Positions 1 through 8,546 of a DNA stretch of 64,000 bases are shown here, in pieces. Under the pieces are notes generated by a model. The model ran no database searches. It was not told the origin of the DNA and was given only the letters and a program-made list of their open reading frames with translations. The translations under genes and the position numbers were made by a program. The number at the start of each line of letters is the position of its first letter. The first letter of the stretch is position 1. The stretch is from Arenicellaceae bacterium (GTDB taxonomy: Bacteria > Pseudomonadota > Gammaproteobacteria > Arenicellales > Arenicellaceae): positions 1 to 64,000 of the forward strand of contig JAQWNC010000028.1 of the NCBI GenBank assembly GCA_029246505.1, in the 5' to 3' direction.

Positions 1-33
1 GGCTTCAAGGTGTTTTTTATCGTGCTTTGACAT
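1..33 (-). CDS. N-terminus of a gene running off the left edge
   Basis: Only eleven codons lie in the window. On the minus strand an ATG at 31-33 opens the reading frame MSKHDKKHLEA, which continues past base 1. A GGAG ribosome-binding sequence (41-44 read in reverse) lies seven bases upstream of the ATG, which supports a genuine start. The charged N-terminus is too short to identify. It points the same way as sixA further right. Confidence 0.5.
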   Translation of the reverse strand, partial: MSKHDKKHLEA

Positions 34-463
34 AATGTATCTCCGATTTTGAGAAATATTTATCGAGTGGGAACCATCGCTAGATTCTGATATCTATAAG
101 AACTCACAAATGCCTTATCCGGCTAGTATGCCCGAATATTAACTAGTAATCCCGGAAAACGAAGGGATATTCAAGCAGTTAAGTGCGGGATATGGGCCAA
201 GCTTTTGCCTGTGATATGGTTGTTAGGTGTATCTTTACTAAAAGTGACTTAATGCGAGAGCCTCAGATTGGGAGGAATGAAAAACAAACTATCAAACCCT
301 AAACAACTTTGTCTCGCATAACACACCTGCATGGTTAAAAGCCTTTCCGTAGACTCATTACCTCCGGCACATTCAACACAATTAAGATGGGCTGCTAATT
401 TCACTGCATTTGACATTGTTGGTCTGCGCTACCAGTAGCCGGGCTGTTGTCTGCCAACGACCA
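34..463. other. Intergenic stretch without a recognised gene
   Basis: About 430 bases separate the left-edge gene from sixA. I see no confident gene. One item stands out: a GGGAGGA sequence directly before an ATG at 277, followed by a 14-codon frame ending in TAA at 319 that then stays open in the same frame to TAG at 436. This could be a broken small gene or chance. No tRNA-like fold or strong terminator was seen. Confidence 0.4.
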
Positions 464-964
464 TTAATAAGTTTGTCTTTTCTGAAGCAACTTAGGAGTT
501 TCAAAGTACTCTACCTCAGCGCAATCATCGCCCAGTTCATCCCAATCGTTGATCGCACACTGTAGCGCAACAATACCGGATGTCGGTACATTGGTAATCT
601 CAGAATTGCTTAAAAGATTAACTACTTGGGTAATTGCAGGATTGTGAGCGACAATGGCCACATGCTGCGCTTCACCTGGCAAACTTCGTAGAATCTCTAA
701 TAGCTCGTCAACGCTAAAGGTATAAAAAGAAAGGTCTGGTACAAGAGTGAAGCCACAGAATTCACTGATAATCTGCGCAAAATCAAGCGCCCGGTTTGCA
801 GTACTGGAATATATAACGTCCAACGCCTCATCTCGTTCCATCAGGTATCGAGACATAGTTATCGAATCCCGCTCTCCCCGGCGGTTTAATGGTCGTTCAT
901 GGTCATCCAGTTCCAAAAATTTCGAGCTGGACTTTGCGTGACGAATTAAAAGTAGTTTACGCAT
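464..964 (-). CDS. sixA: SixA-type phosphohistidine phosphatase
   Basis: Small histidine phosphatase of the SixA family. In this family such enzymes remove phosphate from histidine-containing phosphotransfer domains or PTS proteins in the cytoplasm. The 166 residues open with the RHAKS signature at 8-12, whose His9 would be the phospho-accepting nucleophile. The second catalytic histidine lies in VAHNP in the C-terminal half. The length matches the family (about 160 residues), with no extra domain. The ATG has no clear Shine-Dalgarno sequence. yaeQ lies 35 bases upstream on the same strand, so the two may be co-transcribed. The substrate cannot be read from sequence. Confidence 0.85.
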   Translation of the reverse strand: MRKLLLIRHAKSSSKFLELDDHERPLNRRGERDSITMSRYLMERDEALDVIYSSTANRALDFAQIISEFCGFTLVPDLSFYTFSVDELLEILRSLPGEAQHVAIVAHNPAITQVVNLLSNSEITNVPTSGIVALQCAINDWDELGDDCAEVEYFETPKLLQKRQTY

Positions 965-999
965 TTAGAATTGCACAAAAAAACTGAGGCTAGCGATAG

Positions 1000-1536
1000 T
1001 CATAGCAACTGCAAAGGTTCCCACGTCACTTCACATTCACCCAATTCGGTAGCAATAAAAGCCGAGTTACCTGTAATCGTTATAGAAATATCCATAGTGC
1101 GTTCAATAAATCCAGAAAGCTCTTTTATGCATTGGGAGTCAAAACGAAACAAGGATGCTTTTAGCATGGCAAACTTTGACCGTCCGTGCTCCCACCAAAC
1201 ATCTGATTTAGAATTAAAACTGTAAACCTTAACTTCGCCCGCAAGCCGGGTCGCCTTTTTGATTCGCTCAACTGAAGGTTCACCAACATCGATCCATAAA
1301 GACGTTTGTCCATCCAGCATTGGTATCCAAATATCAGGCTCTTCTACAGAACTCAGTCCTTTTGTAAACATTAATCCGGCTTGGGCATTAACGCTAAATG
1401 CCAATACCCTTGCCATCATCCGTTCCAAACTCTCAGATGGGTGTTGTGCAATAGTTAAATTAAGTGCGTCATAATAGTTCCGCTCCAAGTCTGACAGCGC
1501 GATTCTAATTTTATAAATAGTAGCTTTTTGTACCAA
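1000..1536 (-). CDS. yaeQ: YaeQ family protein
   Basis: YaeQ-family protein of 178 residues, matching the usual length (about 180). Recognisable family features are the N-terminal KATIYKIRI strand, HPSESLERMMARVLAF, a FTKGLSSVEEPDIW segment, WIDVGEPSVERIKKA and the V-WWE region. The fold is a compact PD-(D/E)XK-like barrel, and the biochemical role is not established. The frame aligns with known YaeQ N-termini from a TTG codon at 1536, so an unusual TTG start is inferred. No good ribosome-binding site precedes it. The 179-base gap to sseA on the opposite strand would hold divergent promoters. Confidence 0.85.
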   Translation of the reverse strand: MVQKATIYKIRIALSDLERNYYDALNLTIAQHPSESLERMMARVLAFSVNAQAGLMFTKGLSSVEEPDIWIPMLDGQTSLWIDVGEPSVERIKKATRLAGEVKVYSFNSKSDVWWEHGRSKFAMLKASLFRFDSQCIKELSGFIERTMDISITITGNSAFIATELGECEVTWEPLQLL

Positions 1537-1715
1537 AAAATATTTACGGATGTTGTTTTAAGCTGAATTGAATCGAGGATAAGGCTAATAAAGTGCCCTT
1601 CCTCTTCCTACATAGATAATTTATTATCCTCATTTGAGAGTTAAATTACGAACTATTTACAAGCGTAATAGCCGATAATCTTGAAACCTGATCTGAACAA
1701 CCTCCAATAATAAAT

Positions 1716-2567
1716 ATGGCGTCATCTGATCACTTAATTACTACGCAAGAGCTAGCAACTGCGCTCAAAACCGAGGGTAGCAAAGATATAGTCATCTTAG
1801 ATTGCTCCTGGTACTTACCCGCTCAAAAACGAAACGCTCAAGCTGAATTTATAAACAGCCACATTCCTGGGGCTAGGTATTTCGATATTGATACCATATG
1901 CGACAAAAGCAGTGAATTGCCACATATGCTACCCACTGCAGCAGCGTTTTCCGATGCAGTTGGCAGCTTGGGAATTAGTAATAACAGTATTGTTATTGTT
2001 TACGACGGTGCGGGCCTATTCTCTGCTGCACGGGTCTGGTGGATGTTCCATGTTTTTAATCATCAAAACGTCCGCGCCTTAAACGGTGGCTTTCCAAAGT
2101 GGGTAGCAGAAGATAGGGAGATAGAGAAAAATATTCAGCATCGACCAACTTGCCAGTTTGTCTCGAATAAATCAGATGATCTCATCGTATCGATGACAGA
2201 CATGCTCGATATTTGTAGTTCAAAAGAGGCGGTAATATTAGATGCCCGCTCTTCAGGAAGATTCCAAGGAACTGCTCCGGAACCACGTCTGGAATTGCCT
2301 AGCGGTCATATGCCGGGAGCGATTTCGCTGCCCTTTGACCAACTTCAATCCAACGGTTTACTAAAGCCGGCCAAGGAATTACGTGCGATTTTTAATAAGC
2401 TTGGCGCAACTGGCAATGACCGGATAATCACTACTTGTGGTTCTGGTGTTACTGCAGCAATCATAACATTAGCTTTAGCTGAGGCTGGTTTCGGATTACA
2501 TCATCTATACGATGGCGCTTGGTCTGAATGGGCGGCAGCGGAAAACACACCGATAATAAGTACTTAA
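1716..2567 (+). CDS. sseA: 3-mercaptopyruvate/thiosulfate sulfurtransferase
   Basis: Two-domain rhodanese, 283 residues, cytoplasmic. It transfers sulfane sulfur from 3-mercaptopyruvate or thiosulfate to a thiol or cyanide acceptor. The N-terminal rhodanese domain (about 10-135) is inactive-like. The C-terminal domain holds the persulfide loop CGSGVTAA with Cys241, and the CGSGVT form is characteristic of mercaptopyruvate sulfurtransferases. The HIPGARYFDID and GHMPGAISLPFD segments are conserved linker motifs of the two repeats. The length equals E. coli SseA. It stands alone, divergent from yaeQ, and starts at an ATG. Family assignment is firm; substrate preference is inferred from the loop. 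Confidence 0.88.
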   Translation: MASSDHLITTQELATALKTEGSKDIVILDCSWYLPAQKRNAQAEFINSHIPGARYFDIDTICDKSSELPHMLPTAAAFSDAVGSLGISNNSIVIVYDGAGLFSAARVWWMFHVFNHQNVRALNGGFPKWVAEDREIEKNIQHRPTCQFVSNKSDDLIVSMTDMLDICSSKEAVILDARSSGRFQGTAPEPRLELPSGHMPGAISLPFDQLQSNGLLKPAKELRAIFNKLGATGNDRIITTCGSGVTAAIITLALAEAGFGLHHLYDGAWSEWAAAENTPIIST

Positions 2568-2741
2568 AATGAATCAGCCTTAGGTCCACTATAAAACTTT
2601 ATTTATCAAAAAGGTTCCCAACCATGATTCGAGTGATCCAGAATTTAGTTATATTCGTATTACTAGTATTAAATAAAATTTAGGTTCTGTGCTTGTCAAG
2701 AATAATTGACTAAACCAAGTCGAATCAACCGCACACATACC

Positions 2742-2771
2742 TTGACTAATCACCATGCCTACGACTATGAA
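2742..2771 (+). promoter_or_regulatory. Possible sigma-70 promoter for the decarboxylase gene
   Basis: TTGACT at 2742-2747 and TATGAA at 2766-2771 are separated by 18 bases. They lie about 75 bases before the ATG at 2848, in a 280-base gap with no other recognisable content. The match is by eye only. Confidence 0.3.
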
Positions 2772-2847
2772 TTATTGATGAATAATAATTATCCGCGGAT
2801 TTTTCACATGGGTAGTAACTTTAGCGTGAGACTGATGAGCACCAAAC

Positions 2848-3876
2848 ATGGCTACTGCACAAACTATTTTTAAGAGAATCGCCACCGAAGAGGCGTTCGT
2901 TACGCAGGAAATCGCGGACGAATGGGACAAAATAATCGCTACTGGAGCACCGGGTGACCCCGGCTTCAGGATGATGGGTCAAACAATTTTAAAACCCAGC
3001 CCCGGCACTAAAATTATTCATAAGCGCCTTACAGATCTTGGTGCGGGCCGGATCAAAGATATGGAGGCCGACGGAATTGATATGCAGGTGATTTCAATCA
3101 CCTCGCCCGGAGTGCAGGTGCTAGAAGGCTCTTTAGCGCACGAATTAGCTGTACACGCAAATGACCAACTAGCAGCGGCCGTTAAAAAGCACCCGCATCG
3201 CTTCGCAGGCCTGGCTGCTATTGCACCGCAACGAGCCGAACTAGCTGCCATTGAATTAGACCGTGCAGTATCAACACTCGGGCTGAAAGGCGCGCTTATA
3301 AATTCGCACACCAACGGTAAATATCTGGATGATAAAATATATTGGCCGATTTTGGATGCAGCCAACGCACTAAAAGTACCTATATACCTGCACCCCCAAA
3401 CGCCTTCACCCAGCATGGTTAAACCATACTTAGATTATGGGCTGTATTTTGCTGGCTGGGGATTTGCAGCCGAAACCAGCTTGCATGCCTTGCGGCTAAT
3501 CATGAGTGGTGTATTCGATCAATTCCCAAATTTAATAATTATTCTCGGCCATATGGGCGAGGGAATTCCATTTCATCTGCAACGAATAGACAATCGCTAT
3601 CTGTTGCAAGTAAAAATCGGTGCAGTTAAAAAAATGCAAAAGCTTCCCAGTGAATATTTTAAAGATAACTTTGTCATTACTACCTCGGGTGTGGTGCAAC
3701 AGTCCTCACTACAACTATCATTAGAAGAACTCGGTGCTGACCGAATTTTATATGCTGCCGATTACCCGTATGAATCAGTTACTGAATCAGTGCACTTTAT
3801 AGACGAAGCCAAAATTAGCGATAACGACAAACACAAAGTTTATCACGGCAACGCAGAACGACTATTTTCGCTCTAA
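2848..3876 (+). CDS. Amidohydrolase-2 family decarboxylase, LigW-like
   Basis: Metal-dependent amidohydrolase-fold protein of 342 residues in the ACMSD/gamma-resorcylate decarboxylase group. These enzymes cleave a carboxylate from aromatic acids without a redox cofactor. The sequence resembles sphingomonad 5-carboxyvanillate decarboxylase LigW: IATEEAF at 11-17 (the metal-binding Glu segment), TSPGVQ, ALINSHTNGKYLDD, the metal His in YLHPQTPS, GHMGEGIP, and a late Asp in ADYPYE. No signal peptide is present. It is isolated, with a possible promoter upstream and two pseudogenes downstream. Substrate is unproven; related 2,3-dihydroxybenzoate decarboxylases are the main alternative. Confidence 0.75.
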   Translation: MATAQTIFKRIATEEAFVTQEIADEWDKIIATGAPGDPGFRMMGQTILKPSPGTKIIHKRLTDLGAGRIKDMEADGIDMQVISITSPGVQVLEGSLAHELAVHANDQLAAAVKKHPHRFAGLAAIAPQRAELAAIELDRAVSTLGLKGALINSHTNGKYLDDKIYWPILDAANALKVPIYLHPQTPSPSMVKPYLDYGLYFAGWGFAAETSLHALRLIMSGVFDQFPNLIIILGHMGEGIPFHLQRIDNRYLLQVKIGAVKKMQKLPSEYFKDNFVITTSGVVQQSSLQLSLEELGADRILYAADYPYESVTESVHFIDEAKISDNDKHKVYHGNAERLFSL

Positions 3877-3945
3877 TTTCGTCATCACTAATTCGACTTA
3901 CTAAAGCCTAATAGCACTTACGATACAACCAATAGCCCACACCCT

Positions 3946-4523
3946 TTGACAACGTTTTCAAATCTTTTGAGCGCGGTTAGAGCCTATAATATCTGCGAGA
4001 CCAAATTACCTCACGGCACTCGTCCAGTTCTTCAGATCGATCCAGAGGCAAAGATTCTGATCGCCGGCCAAGCACCGGGTCGAGTAGTTTATAAATCAGG
4101 TGTACCGTTTGAAGACTCAAGTAGAATTCGTCTAAGAGAATGGTTAGGTGTATCACGCGAAGCATTCTATGACCCAAAAAAATAGCTCTTTTGCCGATGG
4201 GCTTCTGCTTTCCCGGCACCGAAAAGTCAGGAGATTTACCGCCAAGTCCGGAATCTGCCCCCGCATGGCGTTATCAGCTGCTAACGCATCTAGGCAACCT
4301 AAAACTGACTGTGATACTCGGGTAGTATTCACAGGGCTACCACTTTAAAAATAATCCTGGTTCAGTTACTGAGTTAGTTAAATCAGGGCAGGATCACTGT
4401 CCAAGTATGATTCCACTACCGCACCCCAGCCCTAGAAATAATATCTGGCTATGCCGAAATTCGTGGTTTGAAATCAAGTTACTTCCTGCGCTTCAAAACC
4501 GCGTTGAGGAGGTTCTTCAGTAG
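3946..4523 (+). pseudogene. Broken uracil-DNA glycosylase family gene
   Basis: A decayed member of the uracil-DNA glycosylase superfamily (COG1573-like), which would excise uracil from DNA. From a TTG at 3946 the frame reads through GQAPGRVVYKSGVPFEDSS and FYDPKK, then hits TAG at 4183-4185 after a run of seven A. Adding one A would restore IALLPMGFCFPGTEKSGDLP in the next frame. That frame has a second lesion, TAG where family members have Gln (LG-stop-YSQGYHF), and then continues to the conserved LPHPSPRNNIWL motif and a final stop at 4521-4523. One frameshift plus one nonsense change make it non-functional unless the homopolymer is a sequencing error. Confidence 0.8.
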
Positions 4524-4544
4524 TACATCTGATACAAAATACTC

Positions 4545-5008
4545 CGTGCAGTAAAAATCAAAATAACCGGATTAACCTGGAAGTATTGGATTTGAATGAC
4601 TATGCATTACCATTATTCGGTCAAGGTTTAGAAGATTAGAATGGACAGCAAGATAACGCCAATGCGTTTCTAGCATAAATTAATGAGGCCGATGGGATTA
4701 TACCTCCTTCGCTGAGCACAACGGCAACTATTCGGCAGCATGGGGAAATTGATTAGATAAGTGCTCTAGAATCGAAGGCAAGGTATTTCAAAATACACCG
4801 ATAGTGATACTTTCTACTTCACCGGGAGCACGTGGGTCGCATCATTAATAGAGTTGACTCTAAACTCGCCCCAAGATTTGGCACAGATATTAAGGCAAGC
4901 TTATCTATGTCCAGTTTTAATAAAAATTTTGATATTCAGACCGGTAAACTTACGGACCCGGACCTACAAAAAAAGGACCAACAAGCCGTAGCCAAACTGA
5001 TTAAATAG
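4545..5008 (+). pseudogene. Remains of an NAD(P)H-dependent FMN reductase gene
   Basis: Heavily eroded gene of the NADPH-dependent FMN reductase/azoreductase-like flavodoxin family. Readable pieces in shifting frames are LEVLDLNDYALPLFG near 4577, ADGII followed in another frame by AEHNGNYSAAWGN near 4710-4750, EGKVFQN, VILSTSPGARG near 4806-4833, and APRFGTDIKASLS to a stop at 5006-5008. The AEHNG and SPGARG motifs bind FMN in intact relatives. At least two frameshifts and several stops separate the pieces, and the N-terminus with its GxSN phosphate-binding loop is gone. It directly follows the glycosylase pseudogene on the same strand. Confidence 0.75.
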
Positions 5009-5045
5009 CGAAATATCTAGAATATAGAAAAAGTAAAAACTTCGC

Positions 5046-7028
5046 CTACTTGCACTTTGGTTTTGATCTTCGTCCACGACGCATAATATTCATATCAACT
5101 ATTTGAGAAGGTAGTTTTAACGCTTCATCTTTCTGGGTTCGCTTCTTTCGCTTACCTGCCTTTTTATTCTTTGGCGAATCAGAACGTTTAGGTGACTTGG
5201 CAAAAGAGGAACGTTTCGATTCTGAATCTTCTTTACCGTAGTATGAAAGGTCCAGAGGCTTACCAGCGACATGCACTCGCTTAAGCAGCTTTAACATACC
5301 TCTAGGCATATCTGCCGGTAAATCAACGGTGGAGAAATATTCCCGAATCTCTATTTCGCCAATGTACTTAGCATCCAGATCCGCTTCATTCGCAATAGCA
5401 CCTACGATGTTTCCAGGCTTCACCTGATCTGTATGTCCAACGTCCAAACGGAATCGTGCCATTTCAATATCAGGAAAATCGGTGAGCGGCGTCGGCTTTA
5501 AAGCAGGCGCTGGTTTATCACCACGTGCTTTACTGCGCCTATTACCAAACTCTGCATGGTCCGGGCGATCACCTCGTTGCGGCCGATCCCGTCGACTGCG
5601 ATTGGTACCATCCCGGTTACGGTTACTCGAATCGCTATCTTTTGCATTACTGGTTTGTAGATCACTATCCTGGATAAACAATGGCGCTTGACCTTGAGCA
5701 AGCAATGCAAAAGCAGCGGCAATTAAATCATTATCGAGATCACTTTTCTGGGTAAGCTCATTATATATCTCTCGAAAAGTTTCAATATTTTTACTATTAG
5801 TAGCGTTAAGCGCCCTTTGCTTAAATCGCTCGACACGCGCTTTGTTTATGTCGCTTGTACTTGGCAATTGCAAGGCAGGTATTTTCTGTTTAGTCGCTCG
5901 CTCAATAGTACCGAGCATCCGTTTCTCGCGTGGTGTTAGAAAAAGAACTGCGCAGCCACTGCGCCCGGCGCGCCCAGTACGGCCAACACGGTGAATGTAG
6001 GACTCTGTATCATGGGGTGCATCATAATTGATAACGTGACTAATTCGGTCAACATCCAATCCACGAGCCACCACGTCAGTGGCTACCAATAAATTTAGCC
6101 GCCCCCGTTTTAGCTGCTCCACAATTTTTTCGCGTTGATTCTGCGCGACATCACCATTCAAAGCTTCAGCCTTATAACCGAGACCTTCCAGTTTACTTGC
6201 TACTTCATTGGTAGCAATTTTAGTACGTACAAATATGATTACTCCGTCATGTTCTTCCCCTTCCAACACTCGGACCATCGCATCCAACTTGTGCCTCTGC
6301 GCTACTATTGCGTAACGCTGAGATGTAGTAGAGACCGTTGCCGTCTTATTAATAATTTTTATATGTTTCGGATTCTGTAAATGCTTGTCGGCAATACGTT
6401 TTATTTGTGCCGGCATTGTTGCTGAAAATAAAGCTATTTGGCGCGTATCGGGGGTCTGCTCAAGAATCCACTCAACATCATCAATAAAACCCATACGAAG
6501 CATTTCATCGGCCTCATCTAACACCAAAGCCTGTAAATCCTGTAGTTTTAGGGTTTTACGACGCAAATGATCCATCACCCGGCCAGGAGTACCTACAACG
6601 ACTTGTGCTCCACGTTTAAGCTGACGTAATTGGTTATCATAAGATTGGCCCCCATAAACCGCCAAAACATTTAGTCCCTGAAGGTGTTTAGCGTAAGTGT
6701 TACAAGCTTCCGCCACCTGGATGGCCAGTTCACGCGTAGGGGCTAATATGATTATTTGAGTTTTATTCGACTTAATATCGATATTCGCAAGTAAGGGTAA
6801 AGCAAAGGCGGCAGTTTTCCCGGTACCTGTTTGAGCTTGTCCCAACACATCTCGGCCTTGCAATAACACGGGAATACTTTGCGCTTGAATCGGCGATGGC
6901 ACTTCATATCCAACGTCCGTAACCGCTTTCATTAAAGGCTCTGGCAAGCCTAAATCACTAAACAAAACGGTATCCACTCTCGCCTTCTCAGGCGAATCCG
7001 AGCTATGCTCGGTCGATTCATTAGACAT
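5046..7028 (-). CDS. deaD: ATP-dependent DEAD-box RNA helicase DeaD/CsdA
   Basis: DEAD-box helicase acting in ribosome assembly and mRNA turnover, especially in the cold. The 660 residues comprise a RecA-like domain 1 with Q-motif GYEVPSPIQ, Walker A AQTGTGKT at 65-72, PTRELA, TPGR, DEAD and SAT, then domain 2 with ARGLD and HRVGRTGRAG. A C-terminal DbpA-type RNA-binding domain contains FRLDVGHTDQVKPGNIVGAI, flanked by an Arg/Gly-rich linker and a basic tail, as in E. coli DeaD. The start at 7028 has GGAGAGAGGG just before the ATG; the frame is open to a GTG at 7070 but lacks a comparable site. Single gene. Confidence 0.93.
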   Translation of the reverse strand: MSNESTEHSSDSPEKARVDTVLFSDLGLPEPLMKAVTDVGYEVPSPIQAQSIPVLLQGRDVLGQAQTGTGKTAAFALPLLANIDIKSNKTQIIILAPTRELAIQVAEACNTYAKHLQGLNVLAVYGGQSYDNQLRQLKRGAQVVVGTPGRVMDHLRRKTLKLQDLQALVLDEADEMLRMGFIDDVEWILEQTPDTRQIALFSATMPAQIKRIADKHLQNPKHIKIINKTATVSTTSQRYAIVAQRHKLDAMVRVLEGEEHDGVIIFVRTKIATNEVASKLEGLGYKAEALNGDVAQNQREKIVEQLKRGRLNLLVATDVVARGLDVDRISHVINYDAPHDTESYIHRVGRTGRAGRSGCAVLFLTPREKRMLGTIERATKQKIPALQLPSTSDINKARVERFKQRALNATNSKNIETFREIYNELTQKSDLDNDLIAAAFALLAQGQAPLFIQDSDLQTSNAKDSDSSNRNRDGTNRSRRDRPQRGDRPDHAEFGNRRSKARGDKPAPALKPTPLTDFPDIEMARFRLDVGHTDQVKPGNIVGAIANEADLDAKYIGEIEIREYFSTVDLPADMPRGMLKLLKRVHVAGKPLDLSYYGKEDSESKRSSFAKSPKRSDSPKNKKAGKRKKRTQKDEALKLPSQIVDMNIMRRGRRSKPKCK

Positions 7029-7459
7029 CCCTCTCTCCGGTCGTAAAGAAGCCGGCGGTTCCAACATCACCTTTACGCAAACCCTAACTGGCGTAAAGAA
7101 GCGATCACACGGAGATGCTAACTTCAGGGGCGCGAAGTATAACCATAAACTAGAAAAATACGAGTATTATTAATTATTTACGCACCTAACTTAAACTACC
7201 GGTTAGATTTCACTACGCATCGCTTCGTTACCTAAATCTATAAACTCACTTAGATACCCAAAGATGGACTCCAACCATTCAATAAACGGGATAAAATAAA
7301 ATTTCACTCCAGTTACGAGCTAACTTATTTGAGAAAATAATTTAACCGAATTAAATCGTCGGCTAAAATAAAAAAGGTGCATCTCTAAGTAGAGAATGCA
7401 CCTTACTGAGGATAGCCTTAACTAATATCACCCACCCATCCATTCGTTTTAACCCCCTA
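7029..7459. other. Gap between deaD and the oxidase operon
   Basis: This roughly 430-base stretch holds the upstream region of deaD on its left side and the terminator of the oxidase operon at 7374-7404 on its right. Both neighbours are on the minus strand. No further gene was recognised. Confidence 0.5.
7362..7404 (-). terminator. Rho-independent terminator of the oxidase operon
   Basis: The arms at 7374-7386 and 7391-7404 form a stem of about 13 bp with one bulged base and a four-base loop. Read on the minus strand the stem is followed by a run of T interrupted by single A bases (7362-7375). It lies 55 bases after the stop codon of the last oxidase gene, exactly where an operon terminator is expected. 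Confidence 0.85.
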
Positions 7460-7813
7460 TTAGTGTTCAACCCCATGCTCGATCGGAACAAAAGCTGCCG
7501 GACTAAAAAAGGTATCTCGTGTGATATTAGTATTATTCCCTTCGAGCACCATAAGCGCAATAAATACTAACAGGCAACCCATCGGTACTAATATCGCCGC
7601 CACCATTGCCAATCGTTCCCAGACCATATGCATAAATATGGCGATAATGAATCCAGACTTCAAAAACATGAAAACTAAAATTAGCGTCCATCTAAGGGTA
7701 CCCTGTAGCGCCATATAATCCACCGCATATGAACCAGCGCTAAAAACAAAGAGTAATCCCCAGACCCAAAAATAAACGCTTATGGGATGTTGTTGACCTT
7801 CTACTTCAGACAT
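7460..7813 (-). CDS. Cytochrome c oxidase subunit IV-like membrane protein
   Basis: Small integral membrane subunit of the haem-copper oxidase, 117 residues with three predicted membrane helices (about 13-33, 44-64 and 72-92). It resembles prokaryotic subunit IV/CyoD-type proteins in length, topology and the KSGFIIAIFMHMVWE helix. It is the last gene of the operon, 11 bases after the second subunit III gene, and is followed by a terminator. The ATG at 7813 has GGGAG eight bases upstream; a longer in-frame reading to 7882 overlaps the preceding gene and was not used. It corresponds in position to coxQ-like genes but is not catalytic. Confidence 0.8.
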   Translation of the reverse strand: MSEVEGQQHPISVYFWVWGLLFVFSAGSYAVDYMALQGTLRWTLILVFMFLKSGFIIAIFMHMVWERLAMVAAILVPMGCLLVFIALMVLEGNNTNITRDTFFSPAAFVPIEHGVEH

Positions 7814-7824
7814 ATTCTTGCTCC

Positions 7825-8532
7825 CTACCACAAATAAAAGAATGCAAAGATAAACACCCAAACCAAATCGACAAAATGCCAATAAAGACCCATGCTCTCT
7901 ACGATTTCGTAGTTACCCTTTCGGCCAGTCATAAACCCCGGTGTTTCATTATCATAACTACCACGCAATACCTTTACAGCAGTAATAATTAGAAATATAA
8001 CGCCCACGGAAACGTGAAAACCATGAAAGCCGGTAACCATAAAAAAAACGGCGCCAAACTGCTCTGCACCCATTGGGTTACCCCAGGGACGTATACCTTC
8101 TTCAACAATCAACTTAGTCCACTCAAATGCCTGCATACCAACAAAAGAGGCACCTAAAAGAGCGGTGACAATAAGCAAAAACCCGGTCATATTTTTATTT
8201 TTTTGATACCCAAATCTAACCGCCATCGCCATCGTGCCACTACTGGTAATCAAAATAAACGTCATGATTGCAATAAGAAGCAACGGTATATGATGTCCGT
8301 TTATGGTTAGCGCGAAAACCTCACTCGAGCTCGGCCATGGTAAAGTGGTGGTTATACGTACTTTCATATAGCTAATTAAAAAGCACGCAAATATAAATGT
8401 ATCACTGAGAAGAAATACCCACATCATGGCTTTATGCCACGGCACACCTTTAAACGCGCGCTGATCAGACGACCAGTCGGCCGCCATGCCAGCCAGTGCA
8501 CCGGTTTTCTCATTTTCTACTACTTCACTCAT
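7825..8532 (-). CDS. coxP: Cytochrome c oxidase subunit III (first of two)
   Basis: Haem-copper oxidase subunit III, 235 residues, inner membrane. Predicted helices fall at about 35-55, 82-105, 114-135, 165-185 and 212-233. The family motif MVTGFHGFHVSVG and the terminal YWHFVDLVWVFIFAFFYLW are intact, including the conserved WHFVD acidic position near the entry of the D proton channel. This protein resembles the CoxP partner of Bradyrhizobium coxMNOP operons, which also carry two subunit III genes. It sits 14 bases after the other subunit III gene, so transcription is shared. Symbol by analogy of order. Confidence 0.85.
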   Translation of the reverse strand: MSEVVENEKTGALAGMAADWSSDQRAFKGVPWHKAMMWVFLLSDTFIFACFLISYMKVRITTTLPWPSSSEVFALTINGHHIPLLLIAIMTFILITSSGTMAMAVRFGYQKNKNMTGFLLIVTALLGASFVGMQAFEWTKLIVEEGIRPWGNPMGAEQFGAVFFMVTGFHGFHVSVGVIFLIITAVKVLRGSYDNETPGFMTGRKGNYEIVESMGLYWHFVDLVWVFIFAFFYLW

Positions 8533-8546
8533 GGTTTATATCCTAT

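Noticed and set aside
3018-3416. 132-codon minus-strand frame inside the decarboxylase gene
   Set aside because: It lies wholly antisense to a gene with convincing catalytic motifs and shows Ser/Ala-rich low-complexity translation.
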